Positions 48,524 through 60,380 of a DNA stretch of 64,000 nt are shown here, piece by piece. The stretch lies in the NCBI GenBank assembly GCA_029783825.1, contig JAREIK010008076.1:1-64000 (forward strand). The letters run 5' to 3'. The translations under genes were made by a program, and so were the position numbers. Every line of letters begins with the position of its first letter. The stretch's first letter is position 1. This DNA is from Sapria himalayana. Its lineage: Eukaryota; Streptophyta; Magnoliopsida; Malpighiales; Rafflesiaceae. Under the pieces are notes generated by a model. That model made no database searches and was not told the DNA's origin. It saw nothing but the letters and a program-made list of their open reading frames with translations.

Positions 48524-50653
48524 ATGACAAATAAACCTGACACGTATTTTAATTTGGAAAATAAAAATGTTAGTGTTACACAGACGTCTGCGACTGCTGA
48601 AACTTTGGTTTCTCCAGTCGTCTCAACCCAAAGTTCTAAAAAACAAAAAACTAGGAGGACTTCTATAGTTTGGACTCATTTTAAAATCATAACACAAATA
48701 AATGTTAGGGGTGAGGAACTTGAAATGGCATAGTACAAATATTGTATGAGACTTTTAACATGCAAGAGTTCATGTGGGACTGGGCACCTTAAGAGGCATG
48801 CCGAATTATGCACCAAAAAACATGGACCCTTAGATCCTAGGCAAACCCAACTTGGCATTACATTTTTTGAGACTGGATCGAGTTCAGTCTCAAAGTTTAC
48901 TCCCTTCGTATACTCCAGCGAGTTGGGTAGGGACGGCATTGCCAGGCTCATCACATTGATGAGTCTTCCGATCAAATTTTCGGAAGATCCGAGGGTAGTG
49001 CGCATCATGCAGACTTATTTTCAGCCTTCCTATCGTAGGATTCCTAGGTCCACATCCAGGAGTGACATACTAAAGATATATAAGTTAGAAAAACAAAAAA
49101 TAATTAAGGAATTTATGGCATATAGTGGAGTGGTGTCCGTGACGTCCGATATATGGACATGTAACGATGATTCTTCTTATGCATGTCTCACGAGTCACTA
49201 TGTAGATTCTAACTGGACAATCAATAAAAAAATTTTAAGATTCACTAAGATTCTTCATCCTCATGATGGCCCCGCCATTTTTAAGTGTATGATGAAAATA
49301 TTTAGGGAATATAAAATTCAAAATAAAATTTTTAGTGTCACATTCGATAACGCTTCTAATAATGGAGTAGCGATCAATATGTTTGTTGGGAATATTAGAG
49401 ACGCACCATTAGGAGAGATCTTTCATGTTAGATGCATGTGTTACGTGATTAACCTGATAGTTCAAGCGGGTATGAAGGTGTGTTCCCCCGCGTTGGATAA
49501 TATATGCAATGCACTAAAGTATATTTGCACTCTTCGCAGACAACAAGAGTTTGGTATTCTCTGTTTGTCTGCGAATCTTAAGAAGACGAAATTTCAATCG
49601 GATGTGAGACATCATTGGAATTACACATACCTAATGTTGGAATCATGTGTTGGATACGAACACGTGATATCCGACTACGTCAATAGTAAGAGTGATGAAC
49701 TTATTATTGATGACATTGATTGGGCTTCAGGAATTTCATTTATGAAATTCCTGAAGATATTTTATGACACGACGAACATGTGTTTGCCGGTTTATACGCC
49801 CACCACTTGCATTGCACTCCAGTGCATATGCAATATTAGTAGCATGTTTAGGAAGTATCGATCTGACCCGACGCTTAGCCATATGGTTGCAGAGATGGAG
49901 ACCAAGTACTTGAAGTACTGGTCTACCGTTCCATCTCTTTATTGCCTCGCTGCATGCATGGACCCTAGGGCTAAGGTGGAAGGGGTAGAAAACACTCTGA
50001 CTTTCATTTCCTCGTGCATGAACCTGGAAGAGCCACCTGAAGGGTTCATTTACGAGAAGTTGACAGACTTGTACACATACTACGATACTAGGTATGGTGG
50101 TGGTGGTGGTGAGACTGTGATTACGAACATTGATACCTTGTTCGGAGATGATGATTATTCCATTAACCTAGCGAGGGGGAAATGTAGGGGTGGACCATCA
50201 CATAGGAGTGAGCTGTCTCGGTACTTAGATACTGATTACTGCTCAATCCTATAACATTCTGATAATAAGAATCTTGATTTATTACAGTGGTGGAAATCAT
50301 ATGAGTCCATCTACCCCGTGCTATCTAGGATGGCACGGGATCTACTGACTCCTCCGGTGTCGAGCGTAGCATCGGAGTCTACTTTTTCTGTTGCAGTGAA
50401 CGTGATTTCGGATAGGAGATCGAGATTACGTCCAGATATGGTTGAGGCCTTGGTATGTTTGAAGGATTGGGAGGAATCGAGGTTTAGCATCCATGATCGT
50501 GCTGAAGCTGGGACTGGAACAGACACTACAGTCGCATCCACATCCACTACGATGGCGGAGGAGCTGATTGCTGATGATGATGATCCATATGATACTAATC
50601 TTGATGTTGCGGCTGATGATTCTCATAATATATTGCTTGATGATTTATGCTGA
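48524..50653 (+). pseudogene. hAT transposase with BED finger, two in-frame stops
   Basis: One reading frame runs from the ATG at 48524 to TGA at 50653 (709 codons), broken only by TAG at codon 70 and TAA at codon 577, with no frameshift. Domains in order: Ser/Thr-rich N-terminus; BED zinc finger (W50, C74, H88, H92); RNase H-like core with TSDIWT (Asp, codon 209) and FDNASNN (Asp, codon 275); hATC dimerisation region after codon 585 (WW, then SSVASESTFS and SDRRSRLRPD). Such enzymes cut and rejoin DNA at the element's terminal repeats in the nucleus. Defects beyond the stops: the first zinc-ligand position is Tyr (codon 71), and the family's CxxH motif reads CMCY (codons 304-307). At the second stop, copy 2 keeps TCA (Ser). 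ATG 48524 was chosen because the frame continues from it through the finger. A spliced form avoiding the stops is not evident. Confidence 0.93.
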
Positions 50654-51331
50654 TATGCTGTTTTTTTTCGATGTTTTTTTATTCATTGTATTTATACGCT
50701 TTGTTTGTACCGTACGTTGTGTTGAAACTTATACTTGTTTTGTTCGGACGATCGGTTTCAAAAGCATGATTGATAATTTTTCATTTGTGTAGCTTAATTT
50801 TTTTTTAATTTTAATTTTTACTAACATAATGTATTGATTTATTTTTTTTACGATTTAAATTTTATTTTAAAAATTAATAACTTTAATATATAATTAATAA
50901 ATTATAAATATAAAAAAAGCTAAACTAATTTGAATTTGATAAAAAAAATAATTTTCTAAAATTTGTTTTTTTTTTTAATTTTAATTTTAATTTTTAACAT
51001 TTTTTAAAAAAATTATATTTAATAATTAATACTCTACACTTAACCTTAAGCAATAAAATTTACAATATATAAATTAAAAAAAAACAATATTCTGATTTCT
51101 GCATGTCCGTGCGGCCTCCCTCCTGCCCGGCCCTGCCTCTCTCTCACTCTCAGTCTCAGGACTCGGGCCGCTCGGCTGCTCGGGTCAGCCTATGCCCTGG
51201 CCCCTGGCCTGTATGGCCAGGCCGGGCCCGCCTATATTTAAACCGTGCCGTGCTCGGCACGGCACGATAGCACGATCGTGCTGGTTAAAAATGGGTCGGG
51301 CCGTGCCGCGCCGGCCCGTTTGACACCTCTA

Positions 51332-51339
51332 AATGCATT
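51332..51339. other. Target site duplication (right), hAT copy 1
   Basis: AATGCATT directly after the terminal CACCTCTA, identical to 47745-47752. Confidence 0.93.
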
Positions 51340-53255
51340 CTCATTGTGTGGAAGTTGATGGTTCACCGTTGGTATGCTGACTTGATTTCCATGTTTTTTT
51401 CCACTCGACAATCTTGTAATTTTCGATGTTAATCACAAAATGGGGGGTGGTGTTTGTGGTGAGTAGTGTGTATATAACAAATATTTAATTTTTAAATAAT
51501 AAATTATGTAAATATGATGATCCCAAGAGTAATAACACATAAATATATAAGTATATTTTACTATATCTATAACTATAAAAGCAGTATACATAAACATAAC
51601 TATATATAAATATAATAACATATATTTAATATACATATATATATATAGATATATAACTATATAAAAATGTATTTAACAATATGTATATCAACATATTACT
51701 ATATATAAATGTATTTATCTACATCAATATCTATACATAGCCATATGTCTAAATATATATAATTACTTAAAAATATATATATTACTACATCTACAAAATG
51801 TATAACTACATGCTTCAGAAACTTAAAATCCATTCATATCATTCATCTTATTCATACATCTTTTTTTTGGATATTGTATTAATATTTATTATTTTCCCAT
51901 ATATATTTGGAACTTAAATTTAATTTTTTCAACCTTAAATGTATTTTTATTGTGTTTTTATATGTTTGTATAAATTATTATGATTTAATATATTTAGGGT
52001 TTGTATTTTTGTTTCACTTAATATCATTTAACTAAAATGATTTCAAATAAAATGTTCATTTGTTAAAATTCATGTTGTAATTTTCAAAACAAATAACAAT
52101 ATGTTTGTATTATAAATATTATAAAAAATTTCTAATATATTTATGTGATTTAATTTCAATTTACAAAGATAAAACTTTAAAAATAAAATTAATTGCAAAA
52201 TAAAATTTGCTCCTCATAATATGCAATATGTTAAATTTATTATAAATAAACAATGTTTGAAATGTATCTATTAATTACAAAAAAAATCATTGTCATGTAT
52301 TCAAGTTGAAAGAAAAAATTTTAAAATAATTTTAACATAAACAAATTCATATATTTATATGGTCATTTAAATATTTTGAATAAGATAAAATAAAATAATT
52401 TACTTGTAGAAAAATTTACTCATATATTTATATGGTAATCTATTTTGTTTGAACATAATTAAAGAAATAATTGATTTTTTAAAAACATTAAAGACATGTA
52501 TTTATATGCACTACATTATATTTGTTTGAATATTAAAGTTTCTAAAAATTTATTAATAACAATAAATAATACGTATAAATTTATCATAGACATTAATATT
52601 TCAATAAAAAAATCATATAGAAAATCAAAAATAATATTATCTATTTATGAACTATATTTTCATTTTTTACATACTTATAAAAACAAAATAATTTACAAAT
52701 ATGCCAACTTCATTTATTTATATGAGTATAATGATAGTTATTTTAATATGAATATTAAAAAAACAACTATTTGAATAAAATAGAAGCTCATATATTTAAT
52801 TCATAATTTAATTTTACAAATGAATATTCTTCACACATAGACACACATACACACATGCATGCACACACACACACACACACATATTTGTTTTAAATATAAA
52901 GAATTTACAATATTTTATAAATTGTGTATAATATATAATATTTTATTTCAATTAAATTTTCAAAATCAAAAAATTTTAAATACATTTACACACACACGCA
53001 CACACATATAATAGTTTCATGTATAACTTTAAAAATACATTACGTATATAGGTATATGTGTGTGTTTGTGTGGGCGTATAGTAGTATATGCATGCATACA
53101 AGTATATACACACTACTTTGAAAATGTAGATAAATGTGAGAATATATAAAAAGTGCAAAAATGTGTATGCTGATATATAATGTATAGTAATGTATATAGA
53201 TGTATAAATGTGTGTGTGTGTGTAAGGTAGTGTATATGCACATATATATTTATGC

Positions 53256-53290
<35 letters not shown>

Positions 53291-53880
53291 AAAATCAACA
53301 TTAATTTTGAGAAGAAAAATACTTGAGCACATAAATATTAACATGTTCTACAAATTCGTGAGAGCAGAAGCAAAAAGTGATATTATTAAAAGATACTACT
53401 AATCTCTCATCTATATCACTTTGCCTCAAAATTCGATCAGAGTACTACTTGCAATGATAATGTTCATTAAATACTACATACCATGGAGTTACATTTTCAT
53501 TTGGTATACTAATTTGTTCAAAAAAAATCTATCTAATATCTTCTTCAACAACTCTTTTAACTACTTTTCTAGCCTTGATAAGCTATTTTCAATTTTGATT
53601 ATATATACATTTCTTATCTAATATCTCTAGTTCAAACTATTGTAATAGTAAAATTCATCAAATCAATCTAGGAATGAGATCTTTCTTTTCTATGAGATAT
53701 TTGATTATATAATATTTAACAAATTGCATGACTTTGGTTCCAACTAATTATGATATTAACTTGCCAAAAGAAAAGATTGTTGTTACAAGTTCTTTCTCTA
53801 TAGTGGTGTAATTCAATTGGGCATTTGAGAGTGTGTTGTTATAATAGTATATGATAACTATTTATAAATATTTGTATAAT
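51340..53880. other. AT-rich interior of element II, no gene
   Basis: 51532-51621 matches the inverse of 18781-18870 in element I. From about 51640 the two elements diverge. The segment holds loose repeats of TATAACTATATATAAATG type, a (CA)n run near 52862-52882 and a TG/TA-rich stretch at 53045-53285. 53300-53880 is of more even composition but has no recognisable product on either strand. Open frames are short and Ile/Tyr/Lys-rich. Confidence 0.6.
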
Positions 53881-54395
53881 TTATATAAAACTCTTCATAA
53901 TTATATTTAACTATATTAGTAACTATGTAAACTATTTTAATAACTATATTAATAACTATATATAACAATTTTTTTAACTATATAATATTTTATAACTATA
54001 TGTGTAATTCTATATAACTATATTTTTAACAAAATATATCATATGTATAAAAATATATAACTATATATAATTGTATTTTACTATATGTATAACTATAAAA
54101 ATGTTATATATAACTATATCTTTAACTAAATACATATTTATAGCTAAATGTGTATATCTATATATAAATATTTGTATAACTATGTAATACTCTATATAAT
54201 TAAATATACCAATATTTGTATCTATGTATACATATATGTATTCATATAATTAAATCTATTTATTTATTTATAACTTTGTATATATTTAAGTATAACTACT
54301 ATAACTACTTGTATGACTATATCTATATATAATTATATGTTTAACTATATATAACTCTATTTTTATTATATATACTATAGGTATAAGAACATATA
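53880..54395. repeat. ACTATATATAA-type minisatellite, left of the ARF1 retrocopy
   Basis: Irregular repeats built on ACTATATATAA(T/C), TGTATAACTATA and TTTAACTATAT, with units of about 12-24 bp. Similar text lies on the other side of the retrocopy (55215-55870) and at 57160-57460, so the retrocopy sits inside this repeat. Confidence 0.75.
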
Positions 54396-54399
54396 GAAA

Positions 54400-55215
54400 T
54401 TGACCTCCCTCTCTGGTGACCATCTCTTGAGGTCTATTAATTATGTTTCTTTCTCTCATCAGATATCTTTACTATCATATGACAAATGGATTGAGATTTA
54501 GTAGAAGAAATGGGATTGACGTTCACAATGCTGTTCAGCATGCTATTTTCCAACAAGGAGATGAGGATTTTGATGCAAGGTCTTGATGATGTTGATAATA
54601 CAACCATTCTGTATAAGTTGAAGCTTTGTGACATTATATCCACAATTCCTACTAATGTCTTCAATGTAGAGACTGTTGAAAACAAAAACATCAATTTCAC
54701 TATGTGGGATGTTGGGGGACAAGACAATATTCGCCCTTTCTGGAGAGATTACTTCCAAAATACCTAAGGTCTTATATTTGTTGTGTACAGTAATCACATA
54801 GATTGTGTTGTTGAAGCCATAGATGAGTTGCATAGGATGCTAAATGAGGAAATGCTTCGAGATGCAGTTTTGCTGATGTTTTCTAATAAGCAAGATCTTT
54901 CCAATGAGATGAATGGTGCTAAAATTACTGACAAGCTAGGAATTCACTCTCTTCGCCAAAGAGATTGGTACATTTAGAGCACCTGTGCTACCTCTGGCGA
55001 GGGCCTCTATGAGGGTCGTGATTGGCTTTCCAATTACATTGACAACAAGTCATAAATAATTTTAGCAGGATGAGACAAACTTTGTTGACATATCTGGATG
55101 TGGATCTAATCTTTGCCTACTTTGCCTGAGTTTTGTTCTAAAATAGTTTTGATCTGTTGTAAGCCGAGCTTGTTTGTTTTCTATTTTGCCTTTTGCCATT
55201 GGATCCCAAAGGTAT
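54400..55215 (+). mobile_element. Retrocopy (processed mRNA) of an ARF1 gene
   Basis: The ARF1-like frame is collinear and intron-free. It is flanked by normal-composition DNA that looks like its 5' leader (about 54400-54509) and 3' untranslated region (55056 to about 55210), with abrupt change to AT-rich minisatellite on both sides. Plant ARF1 genes normally contain introns, so this is best explained as reverse-transcribed mRNA. No poly-A tail or target duplication is visible, so the limits are approximate. Confidence 0.7.
54510..55055 (+). pseudogene. ARF1 (pseudogene): ADP-ribosylation factor 1 processed pseudogene
   Basis: ARF1 is a small GTPase that recruits coat proteins to Golgi membranes. 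This copy has exactly 181 codons plus a stop, the family's standard length. The start is fixed by the conserved MGL(T)FT N-terminus with the myristoylated Gly2. Intact landmarks: FNVETVE, WDVGGQD (switch 2), NKQD and STCATSGEG. Defects: TAA at codon 86 and TAG at codon 156, both at positions where ARF1 has Gln (single C-to-T changes), and a destroyed P-loop, GLDDVDNTT in place of GLDAAGKTT, so GTP binding would fail even with readthrough. There are no frameshifts, so the copy is moderately young. It lies inside CACTA-like element II, either captured by it or inserted later. Confidence 0.95.
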
Positions 55216-55870
55216 AAGACATATAACTATAAATAATTATCTTTGACTATATGTATAACTATGAGATATTATACATAACTATATTTAAAAATATATTTAA
55301 CAACATATATTTAATATATATTTTTATATATTAGTATATAAGAATCTATTTTACCATATATATACCTAGAGATAACTATATGTATACATATATAAAATTA
55401 TAAGAAAAATATATATACCTACATGTATAAATATAAGTATAATTATATATGTAACTATATGTATAACCACATATAACTATATTTATAATTACATGTGTAT
55501 CAACATACAACACTATGTTTAACAATATGTATATAACTATATAAAAATATTGTTATAACTATATATAAATATTTGTATAACTATATAACACTCTATATAA
55601 TTAAATATAGTTATATTTATAACTATGTATACATATATGTATACATATATGTAAATTTATATATTTGTTTATACCTTTATATATTTGTGTAACTATATGT
55701 ATAACCACATGTAACTATATTTATAATTACATGTATAACAACATACAACATTAAGTTTAACTATTTGTGTATAACTATATAACACTCTATATAATTAAAT
55801 ATAACTATATTTGTAACTATGTATACATATATGTAAATCTCTATATTTGTTTATAACTTTCTATACATTA
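55215..55870. repeat. ACTATATATAA-type minisatellite, right of the ARF1 retrocopy
   Basis: Same irregular repeat family as 53880-54395. A longer block ('ataactatataacactctatataattaaatata...gtatacatatatgt') occurs at 55575-55640 and again at 55765-55830, with relatives at 54170-54250 and 57185-57260. Confidence 0.75.
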
Positions 55871-55892
55871 TGTATTACTACTTATAATTACT

Positions 55893-56335
55893 TGGAGCTC
55901 TGTATCAATGCAAAACAAGATCAGAAATCAGGTATGATTTGGATGATAGCTATCATATATTACTTTCTTTTTCCATATAAAACTAATGAATGCTGATAAA
56001 TTATTCATTAAATTTGAATTTCTAATCATATCACAATGTTCCTATAATAATGTGAGTAATATAAGCTCTAATTTGTTAACAATTTACACCCTCAGTTCAT
56101 TGGGTACACTCGGGAAAAACTACATTAGTTGGTAATGAAATCATACAATTCTCATGAGTTTGCTGCCAATTAAAATGACGTATTGGAGCTATGGATCAAT
56201 GAAAACTAGCCTCAAAATCAAGTATGATTTGAATGATAGTCATTACATACTACTTTCTTTTTCCTTATTAAACTAATGAATTCTGAAAAAGTGTTCATAA
56301 AATTTAAACTTGTAATCATATTAGGTTCGCTATTA
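55893..56335. repeat. Direct duplication of about 150 bp (period about 291)
   Basis: 55893-56045 and 56184-56335 share 'ggagct(c)tgtatcaatg', 'tcaggtatgatttggatgatag' (as tcaagtatgatttgaatgatag) and 'tactttctttttcc' in the same order. Composition is ordinary. No product is recognised. It may derive from a captured gene's non-coding part. Confidence 0.75.
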
Positions 56336-56489
56336 TGTTCTTTCATGGCTGATTTATGAACTTCTATAGGACTATTATGCATTTCTATTTAATATTGCTT
56401 ATCATCTAGTTTGTGCTTTGTTATTCACTTGATATCTACATTAAAACATCCATTGAGTATCCAAGTTATTTACACGTTGAACTTGATTA

Positions 56490-57020
56490 AGTATATGTAC
56501 ATGTACACTATAGTGTATATGTACATATATTATATGTACATATATATATATATACATGCATATATGTATAAGTTTTTACCAGTATATATGCACATACTTG
56601 TATATATACACTACAGTGTAAGTGTACATACATGCACATATATACTGTAGTGTATATGTATACACACATATATGTACATATACACTATAGTGTATATGTA
56701 CATTTACTGAGTATATATGTACATATAAATACTTGTACATATATACCTATATATATGTACATATACAATTATTTATATACTAGTGTATACATATATAGTA
56801 GTATATATGTATATGTACATATATACTACTATATATGTATATTTACATATATACTACTATATATGTATATTTACATATATACTACTATATATGTATATGT
56901 ACATATATACTACTATATATGTATATTTACATATATACTACTATATATGTATATGTACATATATATCAGTATATATGTACATTTATACTATAGTATATAT
57001 GTACATATATATTACAGTAT
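56490..57020. repeat. Palindromic TGTACATATATACTA minisatellite
   Basis: Tandem units of 24-26 bp (ATATGTACATATATACTACTAT type, with TTT / TGT alternation between successive units) at about 56790-57000, preceded by TACACTATAGTGTATATGTACA units. Each unit is close to self-complementary. The same motifs (GTACATATATACTGAGTATA, TACTATAGTATTTTATG) form the palindrome clusters of the L units, suggesting common origin. Tyr/Ile/Val-rich frames over it are repeat readings. Confidence 0.85.
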
Positions 57021-58500
57021 TATATATTTATGACATTAAGGTTTTCAAAATCATGGCATATATTTTTAGTGAAGTAGAATTTAGCATGGTTGCATTAAAT
57101 CAAAATTTTGCAAGGTTTGTATTAATCTAAACTCTTCATCTGTTATATCTGCTGCTAAACTATATGTGTATACCTAATATATAAATATTTGTATAACTTT
57201 ATAAAATTCTATATAATTAAATATAATTATATTTGTAATTATGTATACATATATGTATACATATATGTAAATCAATATATTTGATTATAACTTTGTATAT
57301 ATTTATGTACAACTACATATAACTACTTGTATGAATATATCTATATATAACTATATGTTTAACTATATATAACTATTTATAACTATATATACTATAAGTA
57401 TAATAACATATAATTATTAAATAATTGTATCTTACTATATGTATAAACTATAAAAAGTTTTTACATTTAGCTTAGGGATTAATCAGCTATAAGAATAAAA
57501 AAGTAAAATTTATGATTAATAAAAAAGTATTTTAATACTAAGAAAATAAGTATTTTTGTTTTAATGAAATTATGATTATGAAGTATCTGAAGATGATAAC
57601 TTTTTAATTCAAATATGTTAGAGGTAAGCGATAGGTTGGTCTATCAAATGAGTATTGTAACCTGTTAAACTACTTAGACATCAATTATTGTTCTACTTTT
57701 TTTTAGAGGATATGAAGAATCTAGATGCAATGAGTTTGTAAAAATTATATAACTTTTTTTCATGATATCTAAAATGTCTCATGATTTGCAGATCTTTACT
57801 ATTTTTAGTGTATATTAAAATCTATTGTATTTATGATTGTGAATATTATTTTAGATAGGAAAATCAAATTGCAATCAATATTATTAAAAATTTGTTATGA
57901 TCGAAATATTAAGATAATACATAGATGCGTCTTCAAAATCAAATAATTACATTACAACAAAATACATATGATAATGTATATGATAAAATCTAAAGTTGTA
58001 CAGATCATAACAGTTAGATTGAAATGATCTTATAATTTTTATCATTTTATGACTTAATGATCTGTAATATTTTTTATGTTTTGGTTTTATTTTGAAAGAT
58101 TATGTTACCATATTTGATTTTATAAGTATTAATTATAATTATAAATTAAAAAAATTTTTTAATGTTATTTAATTTTTTTAATTCATAATTTTAAATTTTC
58201 TATATACTAGATATGTATGTATATATTTTGTATTTACATTATGTAGACATGTATCTACATAATAATTTTTATCTATATATAATGTGTATATATATATATA
58301 TTCAACATGAGTGTATATACACATTGTATGTACATTCTATATACATTATGTATGTATTTTGTATATTGTAATACATAATAATTATATTATGTTTATAAAT
58401 ATACACACATAGCAAATAACACATCTATGTTGTGTGTAATATATTGATATAATGTTGCCACCATACTCAACACTTGCCACATGCACACACTGTCCAGGGA
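57021..58500. other. Interior of element II, no gene
   Basis: 57160-57460 is again ACTATATATAA-type repeat. 57460-58200 is AT-rich unique DNA. 58200-58380 has TGTATATACATT-type repeats. No open frame or motif of note. Confidence 0.55.
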
Positions 58501-58501
58501 A

Positions 58502-58620
58502 CATGGCCCACAAGAGTCCAGGTCTAGGGCCTGGGCCCTTGTGAGGTGGACTAGGGGACATGGCCCACAAGAGTCCAGGGTCTAGGGCCTGGGCCCTTGT
58601 GAGGTGGACCAGGTGCCATG
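58502..58620. repeat. G+C-rich 57-bp tandem duplication
   Basis: CATGGCCCACAAGAGTCCAG starts at 58502 and again at 58559. The two copies differ by one inserted G and a C/T change. Composition (many GGGCCTGGGCCC-type strings) contrasts sharply with the AT-rich surroundings. GGGCCTGGGCCC is itself close to palindromic. Origin unknown. Confidence 0.85.
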
Positions 58621-60180
58621 GCCAGGCCCTAACGAGTGCATTCCTGGCTCTCCTGGTTCAGACCCAGGCTATTATGGGTTGGGCACATGCTGGGCTAGGC
58701 AATAACCATTCTCATCATAATTGTTGGCAAAGATTTTCATGAGAACTATCTGGAGTATCTTAATTTCTTTTTAAATTGAAGTTTGAGGTGATGAATATAT
58801 ATAATATTCATTATATTTATTGCACTATTTTAATTTTTGTATTTTTTATTTCACTCGTATCTATTCTAGGTATTGCAGTGCTTATGTTGATGGCATGCTA
58901 CAAACACTTTTACTTTTGTTCTTTAAAAAATAACATCAGTTGTCTTGGGGCTATCTCAAACATGTTGGCTGAAATGATGGTGGTGATGGCGACATTATCA
59001 CTTTTGTTTCCCCCCACTTTGATATCTTGTTCAATAATATAAATATATGCATCTAGGTACCTCATTCCTAATGAACCAAACCTGTAAAAGAGACCAAGTA
59101 CAAGGTCATACAGAAGAAAAAAAAATGATGAAAATTTATCTTCGAGAGCATGTTACATTTATAAGATAGAAAGCATGTTGTGATGAATTAGATCAAGGTT
59201 ATTGGAGATTATATTATTTTGTTTTGGCACATGTTGTTTTTTTTTGTTTTGGAATATAAAAATACTGTTTGTCTGGGCATGTACGGTTTTGATTTTCATT
59301 GGGCAACTTTTTTATTTTATATTTGACAATTAGTTTTCGTAAAGGCTAAAGCCTGTACAATTTGTTAATGATACTAGGTTTCTACTTTCCATGTAGAGTT
59401 AGATGTTTTGGCAGTGCAATACTGGACCTCATGTGCTAGCTTTTGTGGTGTGCTAATCTTTCATTTCAAAGTCATGTGGTGCATGGCATGCACTGCATAT
59501 GTACATAAACCGAGTTTATAAGTATAAATATGTTTGGTATATACGTACATATATACTGAGTATATACATAGGTATATACCAAGTATGTACAGAAGTGGGT
59601 GCATATATTTTTTTGTAGTCATGTATATATGTCATACAGACACACCCATTCACACACACAACACACACAACGTTTGAATATATAATTGCTTGGGCTAGTC
59701 TGGTCATCATCATGCATTGTTTGCCGTTGCATGTCATAAAAGTCATGGATATTAGACCTTTTCCAAAGCTATTGCATGAAGATATTTCTTATCCAGGACA
59801 GCTAGGCAGTCAGTGGTTGGTCTTAAATCTCTTTGTAATTGTGTAGATATGCAATTATCACATGGTACAAAGAGTATATATGAGGAATAAGTATTCGTGT
59901 TGTAAGTTCTATAATGATGTGTTATAATTGTACTAGGCCTTATGATGATGATGATGATGATGCTCATGTAGTGTCATTAATTTTATAACATCACAAAATT
60001 GTATTCACTCGGAAGGAAAAATGTATCCATTACCTAATTTTTACAAGCCGCGAGTGCCAAGAGGAATATCAGGTCCTGTTTGGGGAGAAGCAGATTGCCA
60101 CCTCGTCAAAAACTCGTTCAATCTCAAATCAAGTGGTTGGTAAGGAAGTTCATCAGTGAGCATCACGCTTACCACCACTT
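58621..60180. other. Interior of element II with even composition, possible captured fragments
   Basis: Stretches at 58860-58935, 59060-59450 and 59690-59890 have ordinary base composition and look like transcribed non-coding or exon-edge DNA (for example a pyrimidine tract and 'ttctag' before 58870). I recognise no protein. An L-unit-like palindrome cluster occurs at 59515-59600 and a (GAT)n run at 59942-59962. The 88-codon frame at 58776-59042 has no recognisable domain. Confidence 0.4.
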
Positions 60181-60184
60181 TTAT

Positions 60185-60380
60185 TATCAAAAACAGTAGC
60201 AACGGTAGCAGCTAGAGTAGCAGCAGCAAGTAGCAGCAACGGCGAAGGTGGTAGTAGCACCAATAGTGGTAGCAGCAACAGTAGTGGCAGTGGCCGTAGT
60301 AGTAGCATGAGTAGCAGTGGTGGCGGGAGGAGCAGCAATTAGTAGTAGTAGCAACGAAGGTAGCACAGCAGTAGCAAATA
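60185..60380 (-). repeat. Isolated RCY-type trinucleotide array
   Basis: On the plus strand AGTAGCAACGGTAGCAGC-type triplets (complement of RCY), in the same orientation as the arrays of the L units of element II but outside any complete unit and without the 'caaatg' junction. The frame across it on the minus strand (Leu/Pro-rich) is a repeat reading. Confidence 0.8.

Larger units (their letters stand above)
47753..51331 (+). mobile_element. hAT transposon, copy 1 (3.6 kb)
   Basis: Perfect 19-bp terminal inverted repeats (TAGAGGTGTCAAACGGGCC at 47753-47771 and its complement at 51313-51331) are flanked by identical 8-bp target duplications. Subterminal DNA at both ends is G+C-rich with repeated GGCACG / CGTGCC motifs. 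The centre carries a transposase frame on the plus strand. The element splits sequence that is continuous in element I (about 18890), so it inserted into element II after the two copies diverged. The perfect duplication points to a recent insertion, although the transposase has two in-frame stops. Confidence 0.96.

Noticed and set aside
56632..57033. Tyr/Ile-rich frame of 133 codons
   Set aside because: It is a reading of the palindromic 24-26 bp minisatellite, with overlapping frames equally open.
58776..59042. 88-codon frame as a small membrane protein gene
   Set aside because: There is no recognisable family and no promoter or conserved start, the window interior is degraded, and hydrophobicity follows from T-rich composition.
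59752..59967. Minus-strand 71-codon frame
   Set aside because: It overlaps a (GAT)n run that supplies its Ile repeat; no domain is seen.
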